From assembly GCA_035560235.1 (NCBI GenBank), contig DATMAG010000065.1:105443-169442 (forward strand): a stretch of 64,000 nucleotides of DNA, written 5' to 3'. A program made the translations under genes and the position numbers. Positions within the stretch are counted from its first letter, which is position 1. Each line of letters opens with the position of its first letter. The notes beneath the pieces are model-generated. The model was given only the letters and a program-made list of their open reading frames with translations. It made no database searches and had not been told where the DNA came from. Source of the DNA: DASRDU01 sp035560235 (lineage in GTDB: Bacteria > Acidobacteriota > Blastocatellia > RBC074). Shown here piece after piece: positions 37,150-48,158 of this stretch.

Positions 37150-37178
37150 AAACTATGCTCACTGGCATTTTCTGTCAA
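37150..37178 (-). promoter_or_regulatory. Sigma70-like promoter of the CHRD/PEP-CTERM gene
   Basis: On the minus strand TTGACA (37178-37173) and TAGTTT (37155-37150) are 17 nt apart, about 120 nt before the start codon. The promoter lies downstream of the ABC ATPase gene's stop, so this gene can be expressed independently. Confidence 0.5.
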
Positions 37179-37223
37179 GCTGCTTTTTTATCTTTATCTG
37201 GAGGATGAGGATTCGACAGGTAA

Positions 37224-38549
37224 TCATCGCGGAGCCGCAATGCGCGTGGGCGGTTCACGGTCAGACGAGGCTGAGGGCGGCTGCACAGGCTCACGCCATT
37301 CGGCCTCGAAGTGCATCAGGCCGTGAATCAGACGTTCAGCCACGACATTGAACTGATACATCTGATGATGCACATCCGCCGGATCTTCCCAGTTCGGCGC
37401 GTCGGCTTCAGTCCAGACTTTGAGCGAGAGGTAATAGACGTTATGCGAGAGTTCGAGTTTCGGCAGATGCAGTTCAACCGAGCCTGCGCCGCGTCTGACC
37501 GGCAGCGGCGCGGGATGCGTGTCGTAATTGTTGATGCTGCCGATGAACACTCCGTCGTAACGGTAAATATCAATCGCGAAGACCGGCTGCGGATAATCGT
37601 CATCAGCCGTGAAATGCAGCCGCACGGTCACGGCCTCATCGGTTTTGAAGACCCACACGGCTTCACCGGCGGAGTTGAGCATCTCAATCCCGGTAAACCT
37701 GATCTGTCCGCTGCCCCAGCGCGAACCGACCAGTTTCAGTTCCCGCAGAATGCGGTCGTGCGTCTGCGCGCTCAGACTGCCGACCTGCCCGCCGGTCTGC
37801 GCGGCGGCTTTCAGACGCTCGCTCTCCAGCCGCTGACAGAAGGCCTGATAGTGCGTCACCACTTCGTGCGCCGTGCCGTACATCTGCGCCCGGCCTGCTT
37901 CCAGCCAGAGCGCCCGGTCACAGAACCGCTGCACGAGCGCCGGATCGTGCGAGACAAAAAGCACCGTCCGGCCCGACTGCCGGAAGTATTCCATCCGGTC
38001 GAGTGATTTGCGCTGAAAGTAAACGTCACCGACCGACAGCGCTTCATCCACAATCAGCACATCCGGGTCAACGTGAATGGCCGAAGCGAAGGCCAGCCGC
38101 ATCAGCATCCCGGTCGAATAGGTTTTGACCGGCTGATCAACGAAGGCTTCCAGTTCGGCAAACTGCACGATCACCTCCATCCGCTCTTTCATCTCAGCTT
38201 CGCTGAAGCCGAGAATCTGCCCCGACATCAGAATGTTTTCGCGCCCGGTGTATTCAGGATTGAACCCGCTGCCGAGTTCGAGCAGCGCCGTCACGCGCCC
38301 CTCGACGCGCACATCTCCACTGGTTGGTTTCAGAATCCCGGCGATGATCTGCAGCAGTGTTGACTTCCCTGCCCCGTTGCGCCCGACGATGCCGACCGTT
38401 TCGCCCGTTCGCACTTCCAGACTGACATTCTGCAGAGCCGGAAAGTCGCGGTGATATTTGCGCCGCCCGCGCAGCAGAATCTCCTTCAGCCGCCCCGACG
38501 GCTGATCGTAAATGCGGTAGAGTTTGGAGACGTTCTGAACGGAGATCAC
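37224..38549 (-). CDS. Wzt-like polysaccharide ABC exporter ATPase
   Basis: 441 residues from GTG 38549. The ATPase half has Walker A GRNGAGKST (about residue 57), a signature in the Wzt/TagH form (YSTGMLMRL), Walker B DVLIVDEALSVGD and the switch FVSHD. The C-terminal half (about 275-420) resembles the Wzt carbohydrate-binding sandwich (FTGIEMLNSAGEAVWVFKTDEAVTVRLHF ... GVFIGSINNYDTHP), which recognises modified glycan ends in O-antigen exporters. No Wzm-type permease gene is adjacent. It follows the glycosyltransferase-methyltransferase gene by 36 bp. Confidence 0.85.
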   Translation of the reverse strand: MISVQNVSKLYRIYDQPSGRLKEILLRGRRKYHRDFPALQNVSLEVRTGETVGIVGRNGAGKSTLLQIIAGILKPTSGDVRVEGRVTALLELGSGFNPEYTGRENILMSGQILGFSEAEMKERMEVIVQFAELEAFVDQPVKTYSTGMLMRLAFASAIHVDPDVLIVDEALSVGDVYFQRKSLDRMEYFRQSGRTVLFVSHDPALVQRFCDRALWLEAGRAQMYGTAHEVVTHYQAFCQRLESERLKAAAQTGGQVGSLSAQTHDRILRELKLVGSRWGSGQIRFTGIEMLNSAGEAVWVFKTDEAVTVRLHFTADDDYPQPVFAIDIYRYDGVFIGSINNYDTHPAPLPVRRGAGSVELHLPKLELSHNVYYLSLKVWTEADAPNWEDPADVHHQMYQFNVVAERLIHGLMHFEAEWREPVQPPSASSDREPPTRIAAPR

Positions 38550-38585
38550 AGGGAAAATCAGAAGGCAGCGGGCAGCCTCCTGCCT

Positions 38586-40673
38586 TCAATCATACAGCCC
38601 GTCCGGGTAACGTTCGATCTGCGTGCTGGCCTTGCGACCGACCGCAAAGATGTTGTCGCCGCGCATCTCTCGCGGCACTCCCGTAGTTTTTACCAGCCAG
38701 TTCACAAACGGTTCATCGGTCTGACACCAGAGGTCTCTGGTATAGAGCCGCTCGACCTTGAAGCCTGCGGCTTCGAGCGCGATTCTGACATCGTTCGGCG
38801 TGTATTCGCGGCTGTGACGGTCGGCGCGGCTTTTCAGATTGTATTCGCCGTACACGTAAGGGCTGTTGCCAGCGAGCGCCTTGCCGATGCTGAAGGCGCT
38901 CGCAATATTCGGCGTGGTCACAATCACCAGCCCGCCCCATTTCAGCACGCGATTGAGTTCAATCAGCATGTGCAGCGGATCTGCGGTCAGGTGTTCGATG
39001 ATTTCGCAGCAGAGCGCGACATCGAAATAACCGTCAGGATACGGAAAGCGGTCGCGCTCGGCGTCCACGTTCTGCATCGGAAAGACGAGTTGCTCGCCTG
39101 TCACCGAATGGGTGATGCGCTGAATGATCTCCTTCGTTTCGCCTTCCCACCAGCCGGTCAGCGCAATGTCGGCGTAGTTGCCGTAGCGCCGGACAAGCGG
39201 CGTCATATGCAGGTAGCTGCTCAGTTCCAGCAGCCGCTCGCTGCCTGTGCCTTTCGGAATCAGGCTGATGGTTTCAAGAATGCGGCGACTGTGCAGCCGC
39301 AGATAACCGCTCGCGTTCGGATCAGCCGTAAAGAATCCGGCGACGTAATCAATCGCTTCGTCAGCATCGGGCGTAATGCCTGCGGTCGCGTCGCATTCGC
39401 GTTCGATGATGCGGTTCTCCTGATTTTCTGATTTGATCGGAAAGTGCAGCACCGGCGCGCCCGACTGACGCGACGCAAGAACGTATTCGGCAAATTCCAG
39501 ATAACGCGCGGCGCAGCGGCTGATGTCGTTTTCGCGGCGAATCCGGCTTTGCGCATTGCGGCTCAGCGTTTCGCGCAGCGTCGGCTGGTAAGCCAGCTTG
39601 CGCAACTGTGCATACAACTCTTTTTCTTCATTCTCGCCCGGCGAAACTTTCAGGCAGATTTCATCGGGCAGTTCACCGAACTGTCCGAAGTCGGAAACGA
39701 TCACCGGCTTGCCTGCGCCCAGCGCGCGAATCAGCGTGCCTGACGTTTCACCGGCGGTCGGGTAACGCAGATTGACGACCGCATCAACGGCTTTCAGATA
39801 GCGAAAGAAATCCTGCTCCTTCGTGTAGCCGGTTATCCGCACGCTCTCCTGCAATTCAAGCTCTTCAATCAGCGGCGCAACGCTCCATCGCCAGTGATCC
39901 TCGCCCACAATCACGCACATCGCCTGCGGCATCACGGCAAGCAGCTTTTTGAAGGCGCGCAGCAGCGATGGCAGTCGCTTTGACTGCGTGACAAAACCAA
40001 ACGTCGCCACGATCCAGCGATCTTCGGGCAGCCGCAATTCACGACGACACGCTGCCGCGTCCATTCGATCAAGCTCGTAAACTTTCGGTGAAAGGTGATG
40101 CGGAATGACGGCCACCGGAATGTTGCGGCCATCCGAAGGCGCTTCGAGCTGCGAAGCGGCGTAATCGTTATGCACGATCACGCCCAGGCTGCTTTCAATC
40201 AGCCGCCGGTTGAGCGGCAGCAGGAACTGCTGATAATCGCTGCCCACGCCGCTGGCGCGCATGTCAGCGAGCCGCCCGCCGCGCCGCCCGTAGGCATGAA
40301 ACATCTCATCACGATAACCCGCTTCATCCTCGCGCCCGAGCGTCTTCCACGCAATCAGGTGATGCTGACAGTGTTCGTGCAGCACGAGCAGCCCCGGCAT
40401 CGTCAGCGCGCGTTCGTAAATGTATTCGTGATGCGGATTGTTGCCCTGATGATAAAGGCAGAGGTCAAACGGCTGCTGGCGGTGAATGCCATCGAAATGC
40501 ACGACATCATAAACCGCATAATTGTGACGGCCCTGATTCGCCTTCAGTTCCGAAGCGTGCTCGACAAAGACCGAGACATCAGCCCCGCGCCCGAGCAGCG
40601 GCAGCAGTTCGGCGCTGTAATCAGCAATGCCCGATTTGCCCGGAGGGAGCGGACTGAAGTAAGCAAGACGCAT
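38586..40673 (-). CDS. Glycosyltransferase (GT4-like) fused to a class I methyltransferase
   Basis: 695 residues. The N-terminal 400 residues are a GT-B glycosyltransferase (FSPLPPGKSGIADYSAELLPLL; the donor-site region TAGETSGTLIRALGAGKPVIVSDFGQFGE). Residues about 480-690 form a SAM methyltransferase (FDVALCCEIIEHL; LNRVLKWGGLVIVTTPN). Such fusions occur in O-antigen and capsule clusters, where methylation can cap the glycan. It lies upstream of the Wzt-like ATPase whose C-terminal domain could read the cap. Sugar and acceptor are unknown. Confidence 0.85.
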   Translation of the reverse strand: MRLAYFSPLPPGKSGIADYSAELLPLLGRGADVSVFVEHASELKANQGRHNYAVYDVVHFDGIHRQQPFDLCLYHQGNNPHHEYIYERALTMPGLLVLHEHCQHHLIAWKTLGREDEAGYRDEMFHAYGRRGGRLADMRASGVGSDYQQFLLPLNRRLIESSLGVIVHNDYAASQLEAPSDGRNIPVAVIPHHLSPKVYELDRMDAAACRRELRLPEDRWIVATFGFVTQSKRLPSLLRAFKKLLAVMPQAMCVIVGEDHWRWSVAPLIEELELQESVRITGYTKEQDFFRYLKAVDAVVNLRYPTAGETSGTLIRALGAGKPVIVSDFGQFGELPDEICLKVSPGENEEKELYAQLRKLAYQPTLRETLSRNAQSRIRRENDISRCAARYLEFAEYVLASRQSGAPVLHFPIKSENQENRIIERECDATAGITPDADEAIDYVAGFFTADPNASGYLRLHSRRILETISLIPKGTGSERLLELSSYLHMTPLVRRYGNYADIALTGWWEGETKEIIQRITHSVTGEQLVFPMQNVDAERDRFPYPDGYFDVALCCEIIEHLTADPLHMLIELNRVLKWGGLVIVTTPNIASAFSIGKALAGNSPYVYGEYNLKSRADRHSREYTPNDVRIALEAAGFKVERLYTRDLWCQTDEPFVNWLVKTTGVPREMRGDNIFAVGRKASTQIERYPDGLYD

Positions 40674-40727
40674 TCAATTGCAGATTATTGAATCATTCGG
40701 ATTCAGTAAACCAGCCTGTTTCGAGAG

Positions 40728-40806
40728 ACGGTGTCCGGAGTTCCAGCTTTAGCTGGTCTGGCTTGAATTGAGAAAAACCAGCTGAAGCTGGAACTCCGAA
40801 CACCGT
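40728..40806. repeat. 30-bp inverted repeat (GGAGTTCCAGCTTTAGCTGG type)
   Basis: Arms 40728-40757 and 40777-40806 are complementary with two mismatches and a 19-nt centre. Each arm also holds an internal near-palindrome (CCAGCT-TC-AGCTGG). On the minus strand the first arm is followed by TTTTTC, so it could terminate lgt. It resembles dispersed REP-like palindromes. Confidence 0.75.
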
Positions 40807-40852
40807 TCTGTCAGATGGAGATTTCCAGACAATGCTCCGACGCTCTCTGTTC

Positions 40853-41725
40853 TCAGGCGCGCTGGCTTTCGGCTTTCAGCACCGGCTTTGCGCCGCGTGT
40901 TTTCAGCCACCACACGATCAGCGCGCCGACGAAAACCACTGCGGCGATAAACTGCGAAGTCGAAAGCCCCAGCAGTTCGCCGCGCGGATCATCGCGCCAG
41001 AATTCAATCGTGAAGCGCGCCACTGCATACATCACCGCATAAGCCAGCACGATCTGACCGGCGAACTGACGACGGCGGCTGAGCCACAGCAGCGCGATGA
41101 AAATCACCAGCGTCGCCCCGGCTTCGTAAAGCTGAGTCGGATGCAAATGAAGCGGCGACATCAGCCCGCCCAGCTTCTGCGCCCACGCGTCGCGCTCCGG
41201 GCCGGACAGATGCTCAACGAGGGTCGGCACGCCGGTGACTTCGTGTCCCTTGTCGCTGAAATGCACGCCGCACGCTGCCGTCGTGGGCTTGCCCCAGCAG
41301 CAGCCCGCGCTGAAACAGCCCAGCCGTCCAATCGTCTGCCCGATGGCAATGCCCGGCGCAAACGCATCAGCCGTGCGCCACCAGGGCAGTTTGTAAATCC
41401 GCATCACGATCACCGAAGCGATGACCGCGCCGATGAACCCGCCGTAAAAGACTCCGGCAGAACGGAAGAAATCGAGCGAGAAAATCTGTCCCAGGTTGTT
41501 GCGGTAATCATCCCATTCAGTGATGACCATCAGCGCCTTTGAGCCGACGAGCGAAGCCGCCAGCACCCAGAGCCCCAGATCATAAACGCGGTTGCGATCC
41601 AGCCCGTCCCGCGCCGCCTGGCGCGACATCACGTAAAACCCGGCGATGAACGACAGCGCCATCAGCAGGCCGTAGGTGTTGAGTGTGAAATCAAGACCGG
41701 GAATTTTGAAAAGTTCAGGAAACAT
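40853..41725 (-). CDS. lgt: Prolipoprotein diacylglyceryl transferase
   Basis: 290 residues, multi-pass inner-membrane enzyme that transfers diacylglycerol from phosphatidylglycerol to the lipobox cysteine of prolipoproteins. Landmarks: N-terminal TYGLLMALSFIAGFY, the Lgt signature IGRLGCFSAGCCWGKPT, and HPTQLYEAG near residue 210. It follows lspA by 27 bp, so both lipoprotein maturation enzymes share a transcript. Confidence 0.95.
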   Translation of the reverse strand: MFPELFKIPGLDFTLNTYGLLMALSFIAGFYVMSRQAARDGLDRNRVYDLGLWVLAASLVGSKALMVITEWDDYRNNLGQIFSLDFFRSAGVFYGGFIGAVIASVIVMRIYKLPWWRTADAFAPGIAIGQTIGRLGCFSAGCCWGKPTTAACGVHFSDKGHEVTGVPTLVEHLSGPERDAWAQKLGGLMSPLHLHPTQLYEAGATLVIFIALLWLSRRRQFAGQIVLAYAVMYAVARFTIEFWRDDPRGELLGLSTSQFIAAVVFVGALIVWWLKTRGAKPVLKAESQRA

Positions 41726-41752
41726 TACGAGGCTTTATCCAGCAGGGTTGAT

Positions 41753-42295
41753 TCAATCGGAAGAACTGATACTGCTCTGTTCTGAAACCGTGCCTGCCGT
41801 TTGCGGCACGGCCTGCGTGACGGCCTTCTCTTCCTTCATCATCTCCAGCGCCAGCAGCGCCGCGCCCACACAGATGGCGGCATCAGCAATATTGAAGGTC
41901 GGCCAGACGAAACGATCCAGCCAGTGAAAATCCAGAAAGTCCACGACCTCACCGAGCCGCACGCGGTCAATCAGATTGCCCGTGATGCCCGCAAGCAGCA
42001 GCGCCAGCGCCGTGTTCAGCCGCCGGTGATTCGCCGCCGCGCGCATCAGATAAGCAAAGACCGCTGCCGCCGCGAGCGCCGAAATCAGCGAAAAGACCCA
42101 GCGCACTTCATATTCACTGTCGGCAAACAGACTGAAGGCCACGCCGCGATTGCGCGCATAGGTCAGGCGAAAGAAACCTTCGATGACTTCAATCGAACTG
42201 ACCGGCATCAGCCTTGCCGTCGCCCAGAATTTGCTCACCTGGTCAGCAACCAGGACGACGATGGCGATGATGAAATAAAACTGCTTGTTTCTCAT
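41753..42295 (-). CDS. lspA: Lipoprotein signal peptidase II
   Basis: 180 residues with four transmembrane segments. The catalytic aspartates lie in GNLIDRVRLGEVVDFL and in FNIADAAI, the two family signatures. The early ADQVSKFW motif is also present. It cleaves the signal peptide of diacylglyceryl prolipoproteins, the step after Lgt. The final 25 residues are a polar tail. Confidence 0.95.
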   Translation of the reverse strand: MRNKQFYFIIAIVVLVADQVSKFWATARLMPVSSIEVIEGFFRLTYARNRGVAFSLFADSEYEVRWVFSLISALAAAAVFAYLMRAAANHRRLNTALALLLAGITGNLIDRVRLGEVVDFLDFHWLDRFVWPTFNIADAAICVGAALLALEMMKEEKAVTQAVPQTAGTVSEQSSISSSD

Positions 42296-42315
42296 TTGAT
42301 GTTCAGGTATCCGGG

Positions 42316-42582
42316 CTAATTCTTCGGGAGCCGCGTCTCACGCGGTTCGCGGATGTCATCCTTAATGTAAAGCTGCTTTCTGATGAAAATGTCCACCTTC
42401 TGATCAGGCTCCCGAATCTGACGACTGAGTTGCACAAAACGCCCCTTCATTTCTTCGCGCAAATCCGCGTCCAGCCTGTCAATGCGCTTGTTCAGCAACT
42501 CAAACTGCTGTCTGACAAATTCCTCAAACGGAGCTGGATTTGTCGCATTGCCATCGAGAGATTCAGTATTGTCTTCAGGCAT
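42316..42582 (-). CDS. Small coiled-coil protein, paralogue A
   Basis: 88 residues, highly charged. A heptad-like helix spans about 18-65 (FVRQQFELLNKRIDRLDADLREEMK). There is no signal or membrane segment. AGGAGG precedes the ATG by 5 nt. The first 55 residues closely match paralogue B directly upstream, and both end in PKN. It lies between ileS and lspA in a run of short gaps. Function unknown. Confidence 0.7.
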   Translation of the reverse strand: MPEDNTESLDGNATNPAPFEEFVRQQFELLNKRIDRLDADLREEMKGRFVQLSRQIREPDQKVDIFIRKQLYIKDDIREPRETRLPKN

Positions 42583-42599
42583 AAGCCCTCCTGCGAAGA

Positions 42600-42929
42600 T
42601 CAGTTTTTCGGTCCCAGCGATTCCTGCAGATCACGCAAATTACGTTTGAGCCGCATCTGTTCTCTGATGAACGGATCTATTTTGTCATCGAGATCTCTGA
42701 TTTCCTCTCTGGCTTCGGTTATCTGCTCCTTCACTTCACGCACCTGTTCTTTCATTTCAATTCCCTGACAGCTGAGCTGAACGAATCGCTCTGTCATTTC
42801 AGCGCGTAAGGTCGTTTCGAGGCTGTCAATCCGTCTCTGCAGCAGTTCGAACTGCTGCCGGACAAAATCCTCAAATGGAACCGGATTTGTCGTATTGCCA
42901 TTGAGAGATTCAGTGTTGTCTTCAGACAG
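42600..42929 (-). CDS. Small coiled-coil protein, paralogue B, apparent CTG start
   Basis: 109 residues if begun at CTG 42929. Homology with paralogue A (SEDNTESLNGNTTNPVPFE versus PEDNTESLDGNATNPAPFE) extends to exactly this codon, where A has ATG. An in-frame TAA lies 12 nt upstream, so no other start can cover the homology. AAGGA lies about 6 nt before the CTG. The first in-frame ATG, at 42797, would remove the conserved N-terminus and leave 65 residues. Either CTG is used or the copy has lost its start. It lies 25 bp after ileS. Confidence 0.6.
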   Translation of the reverse strand: MSEDNTESLNGNTTNPVPFEDFVRQQFELLQRRIDSLETTLRAEMTERFVQLSCQGIEMKEQVREVKEQITEAREEIRDLDDKIDPFIREQMRLKRNLRDLQESLGPKN

Positions 42930-42954
42930 ATGCGTTCCTTACCAGCTCTCCGGC

Positions 42955-45747
<2,793 letters not shown>

Positions 45748-45867
45748 AGTTCCGATATTCAGCTCTCATTCGCGTGTTGATTCACAGAATCACGATGATA
45801 GCGTAAGCAGGCGGGGTAAATAAAGCAGGCTGGTTGGACGGGCTGGAACTGCCCCGGAGGTCACGGC

Positions 45868-46776
45868 TCAATAAATATTGAACGTGAAATCTATGTTCGA
45901 CAGAATAACAGCAACCGGTTTGCCGTTCTTTTCTGCCGGCTTCCATCGCATTCTGGAGGTGGCATTGAGCGCCGCCTCGGTCAGGCCATCAGGAAGCGAT
46001 TGCACGACTATCGGGTATCTCATCTTCCCTGTCTTATCAAGTATCCCACTGATCACAACCACTCCCTGAGTCTTATTCTGCCGAGCCTGGTCGGTGTAAC
46101 GAGCGACCTCTCTGGAAATGACGATTGGTTTCACAGTGACCTCACTCAGGTCGAAGACCTCACGATCAGGATTGGCTTTGTCGGCGTAGTTGGCATAGAG
46201 CTTTAACATCTCCAACTGTTCGTGCCACAACCTTGTGCTTCGGGCAAGCTGCTTTGGAGAAAGCTGGAAAAACTTTTCAAGCTCATCAACCGCCTCACTG
46301 AAACGTTTGAAACCAGCTTTACGTGCGGCTCGTTCGGTTTCCCTGACAGCACCTTCTGACCTGTCGGACCGTAAAAGCGCACAGGCAATTCCGATCTGCG
46401 CAGAGACGTTATCAGGGCGCAGCCTGATCGAACTTTCGAAGGCTTTGCCCGCATCCTTCTCTTTGCCATCCTGAAGCAGAATCAGTCCGAAATAGCGCCA
46501 CGCCTCAGCATCGGTTTTGTTTTTCTTCGTTGCGTCACGCAGGACTTTAACAGCCGCCTTGTTGTCTCCCTGCTGATAAAGCTGAATGGCGCGCGCTGTT
46601 TCTTCAGAAACGGCCTGCCGTGGCTGCTGCGCATCAGCTTCATTCATTGCGCTGATCGTCAGCAGGCAAAGACTCAGGAGGATTATTCCCGTGAGCGAAG
46701 TGACGAGATGCTGATGGTTGATCACTGTGACCTCAATGCGGTTGATGGCTGAGTCAAAGAGTTGCGGTCGGCTCAT
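45868..46776 (-). CDS. TPR protein with TonB C-terminal domain
   Basis: About 303 residues from ATG 46776. A GTG at 46725, with GAGGT 5 nt upstream, is an equally good start and places the hydrophobic segment (LTGIILLSLCLLTISAM) closer to the N-terminus. The frame further upstream overlaps the dehydrogenase gene and is rejected. TPR-like repeats span the middle (YQQGDNKAAVKVLRDATKKN; AWRYFGLILLQDGKEKDAGKAFE). The last 90 residues form a TonB-type domain (VVVISGILDKTGKMRYPIVVQSLPDG, MRWKPAEKNGKPV). It may couple envelope energy or serve as a periplasmic scaffold. Confidence 0.75.
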   Translation of the reverse strand: MSRPQLFDSAINRIEVTVINHQHLVTSLTGIILLSLCLLTISAMNEADAQQPRQAVSEETARAIQLYQQGDNKAAVKVLRDATKKNKTDAEAWRYFGLILLQDGKEKDAGKAFESSIRLRPDNVSAQIGIACALLRSDRSEGAVRETERAARKAGFKRFSEAVDELEKFFQLSPKQLARSTRLWHEQLEMLKLYANYADKANPDREVFDLSEVTVKPIVISREVARYTDQARQNKTQGVVVISGILDKTGKMRYPIVVQSLPDGLTEAALNATSRMRWKPAEKNGKPVAVILSNIDFTFNIY

Positions 46777-46829
46777 CCGGCTGAAACATGGATGAAAACC
46801 GACCGCACTATAGCCTGAAAAGATTTGTC

Positions 46830-48158
46830 TTACAGCCTGATGATCTTCTCGCTGAGCTTGTCGCCCTTGAGGCTGCGCGTGGCGTTGCGCGTGTCCACGA
46901 TCAGGCTGGCGCGTTCGGCGACCCATTTGTAATCCACGTTTTTGTGATTCGTCACGATGACGACGCAATCAGCATTCTGCACGACCTCTTCGGTCAGCGC
47001 GATGCCTCTGAGGTGATCGTGCGTGTCGTTTTCGAGATGGACCTCGGCAACATAAGGATCGTGGAAGCTGACGACCGCGCCGAGCTTCTGCAGCTTGTCA
47101 ATGATCGCCAGAGCCGGGCTTTCGCGCATATCGTCAATGTCGCTCTTGTAAGCCACACCGAGGATGAGCACCTGCGAACCGTTGACCGGCTTGCGATGAT
47201 TGTTGAGGCCGCGCATGACCAGTTCGACGACGTGTTCCGGCATCCGCGAATTGACCTCTTCGGCCAGCGAAATGAAGCGCGCTTCAAAACCATGCATGCG
47301 CGCCTTCCATGACAGGTAATGCGGGTCGAGCGGAATGCAGTGCCCGCCGATGCCGGGGCCGGGATAAAAAGCCATGAAGCCGAACGGCTTGGTGGCGGCG
47401 GCTTCGATCACTTCCCAGGTGTCAATGCCGAGCGTGTCGCACAGTTGTGCGAGTTCATTGACCATGCCGATGTTGACGGCGCGGAAGGTGTTTTCGAGCA
47501 GCTTGGCGGCTTCAGCGGCGCGGGCCGAACCGACGCGGTGGACTTTCGCCACAATCGAGCCGTAGGTCGCCACGGCAATATCGGTGCTGTCCGTGGTGAC
47601 GCCGCCCACGACTTTCGGAATGTTGTGAGTATTGAACTGCGGATTGCCCGGATCAACACGTTCGGGCGAGAAGGCGAGGAAATAATCACGGTCGAGTTCA
47701 AGACCCTTTGCGTCAAACATCGGGCGCAGCACTTCATCGGTCGTGCCGGGATAGGTCGTTGATTCGAGGATGATGAGCTGCCCTGGACGCAGCGTTTCAG
47801 CAATCTTTTCCGAGGCGGCGAGGATGTATGAAACATCCGGATCCTTGGTCTTTCTGAGCGGCGTCGGGACGCAGATGATGATGATGTCCTGATCCCGGAG
47901 TTGCGCGAAATCTGTCGTCGCCTTCAGCCTGCCGCTGCTGACGAGTTCAGCGACCTGCGAAGTCGGCACGTCAATGATGTACGATTCGCCGCGATTGATG
48001 GCATCGGCCTTCCGCTGATCAACTTCAAAGCCGGTGGCGCTGAAGCCCTTCGCGGCAAACTCTGCGGCCAGCGGCAGCCCGACGTACCCCAGCCCGATGA
48101 TTCCCACCTGCGCGCTGCGGGCGGCAATTTTATCCAGCAATGACTGTTTGTTACTCAC
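46830..48158 (-). CDS. wbpA: UDP-GlcNAc 6-dehydrogenase-type nucleotide-sugar dehydrogenase
   Basis: 442 residues from GTG 48158, which overlaps the tlyA stop by 8 nt. Landmarks: the NAD-binding motif GLGYVGLPLAAEFA, ESTTYPGTT, the catalytic-cysteine loop GPGIGGHCIPLDP, and GVAYKSDIDDMRESPA. The WbpA/WecC group oxidises UDP-N-acetyl-hexosamines to uronic acids for O-antigen or capsule. This supports an envelope polysaccharide pathway together with the Wzt-like genes. The substrate assignment is by family only. Confidence 0.85.
   Translation of the reverse strand: MSNKQSLLDKIAARSAQVGIIGLGYVGLPLAAEFAAKGFSATGFEVDQRKADAINRGESYIIDVPTSQVAELVSSGRLKATTDFAQLRDQDIIIICVPTPLRKTKDPDVSYILAASEKIAETLRPGQLIILESTTYPGTTDEVLRPMFDAKGLELDRDYFLAFSPERVDPGNPQFNTHNIPKVVGGVTTDSTDIAVATYGSIVAKVHRVGSARAAEAAKLLENTFRAVNIGMVNELAQLCDTLGIDTWEVIEAAATKPFGFMAFYPGPGIGGHCIPLDPHYLSWKARMHGFEARFISLAEEVNSRMPEHVVELVMRGLNNHRKPVNGSQVLILGVAYKSDIDDMRESPALAIIDKLQKLGAVVSFHDPYVAEVHLENDTHDHLRGIALTEEVVQNADCVVIVTNHKNVDYKWVAERASLIVDTRNATRSLKGDKLSEKIIRL

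Noticed and set aside
45748..45867. Possible T-box riboswitch before ileS
   Set aside because: No specifier stem, T-box sequence or antiterminator could be recognised in the 120-bp gap.
46777..46968. Upstream extension of the TPR-TonB protein
   Set aside because: Overlaps the 3' end of the dehydrogenase gene and encodes Arg/Gln-rich antisense-like sequence.
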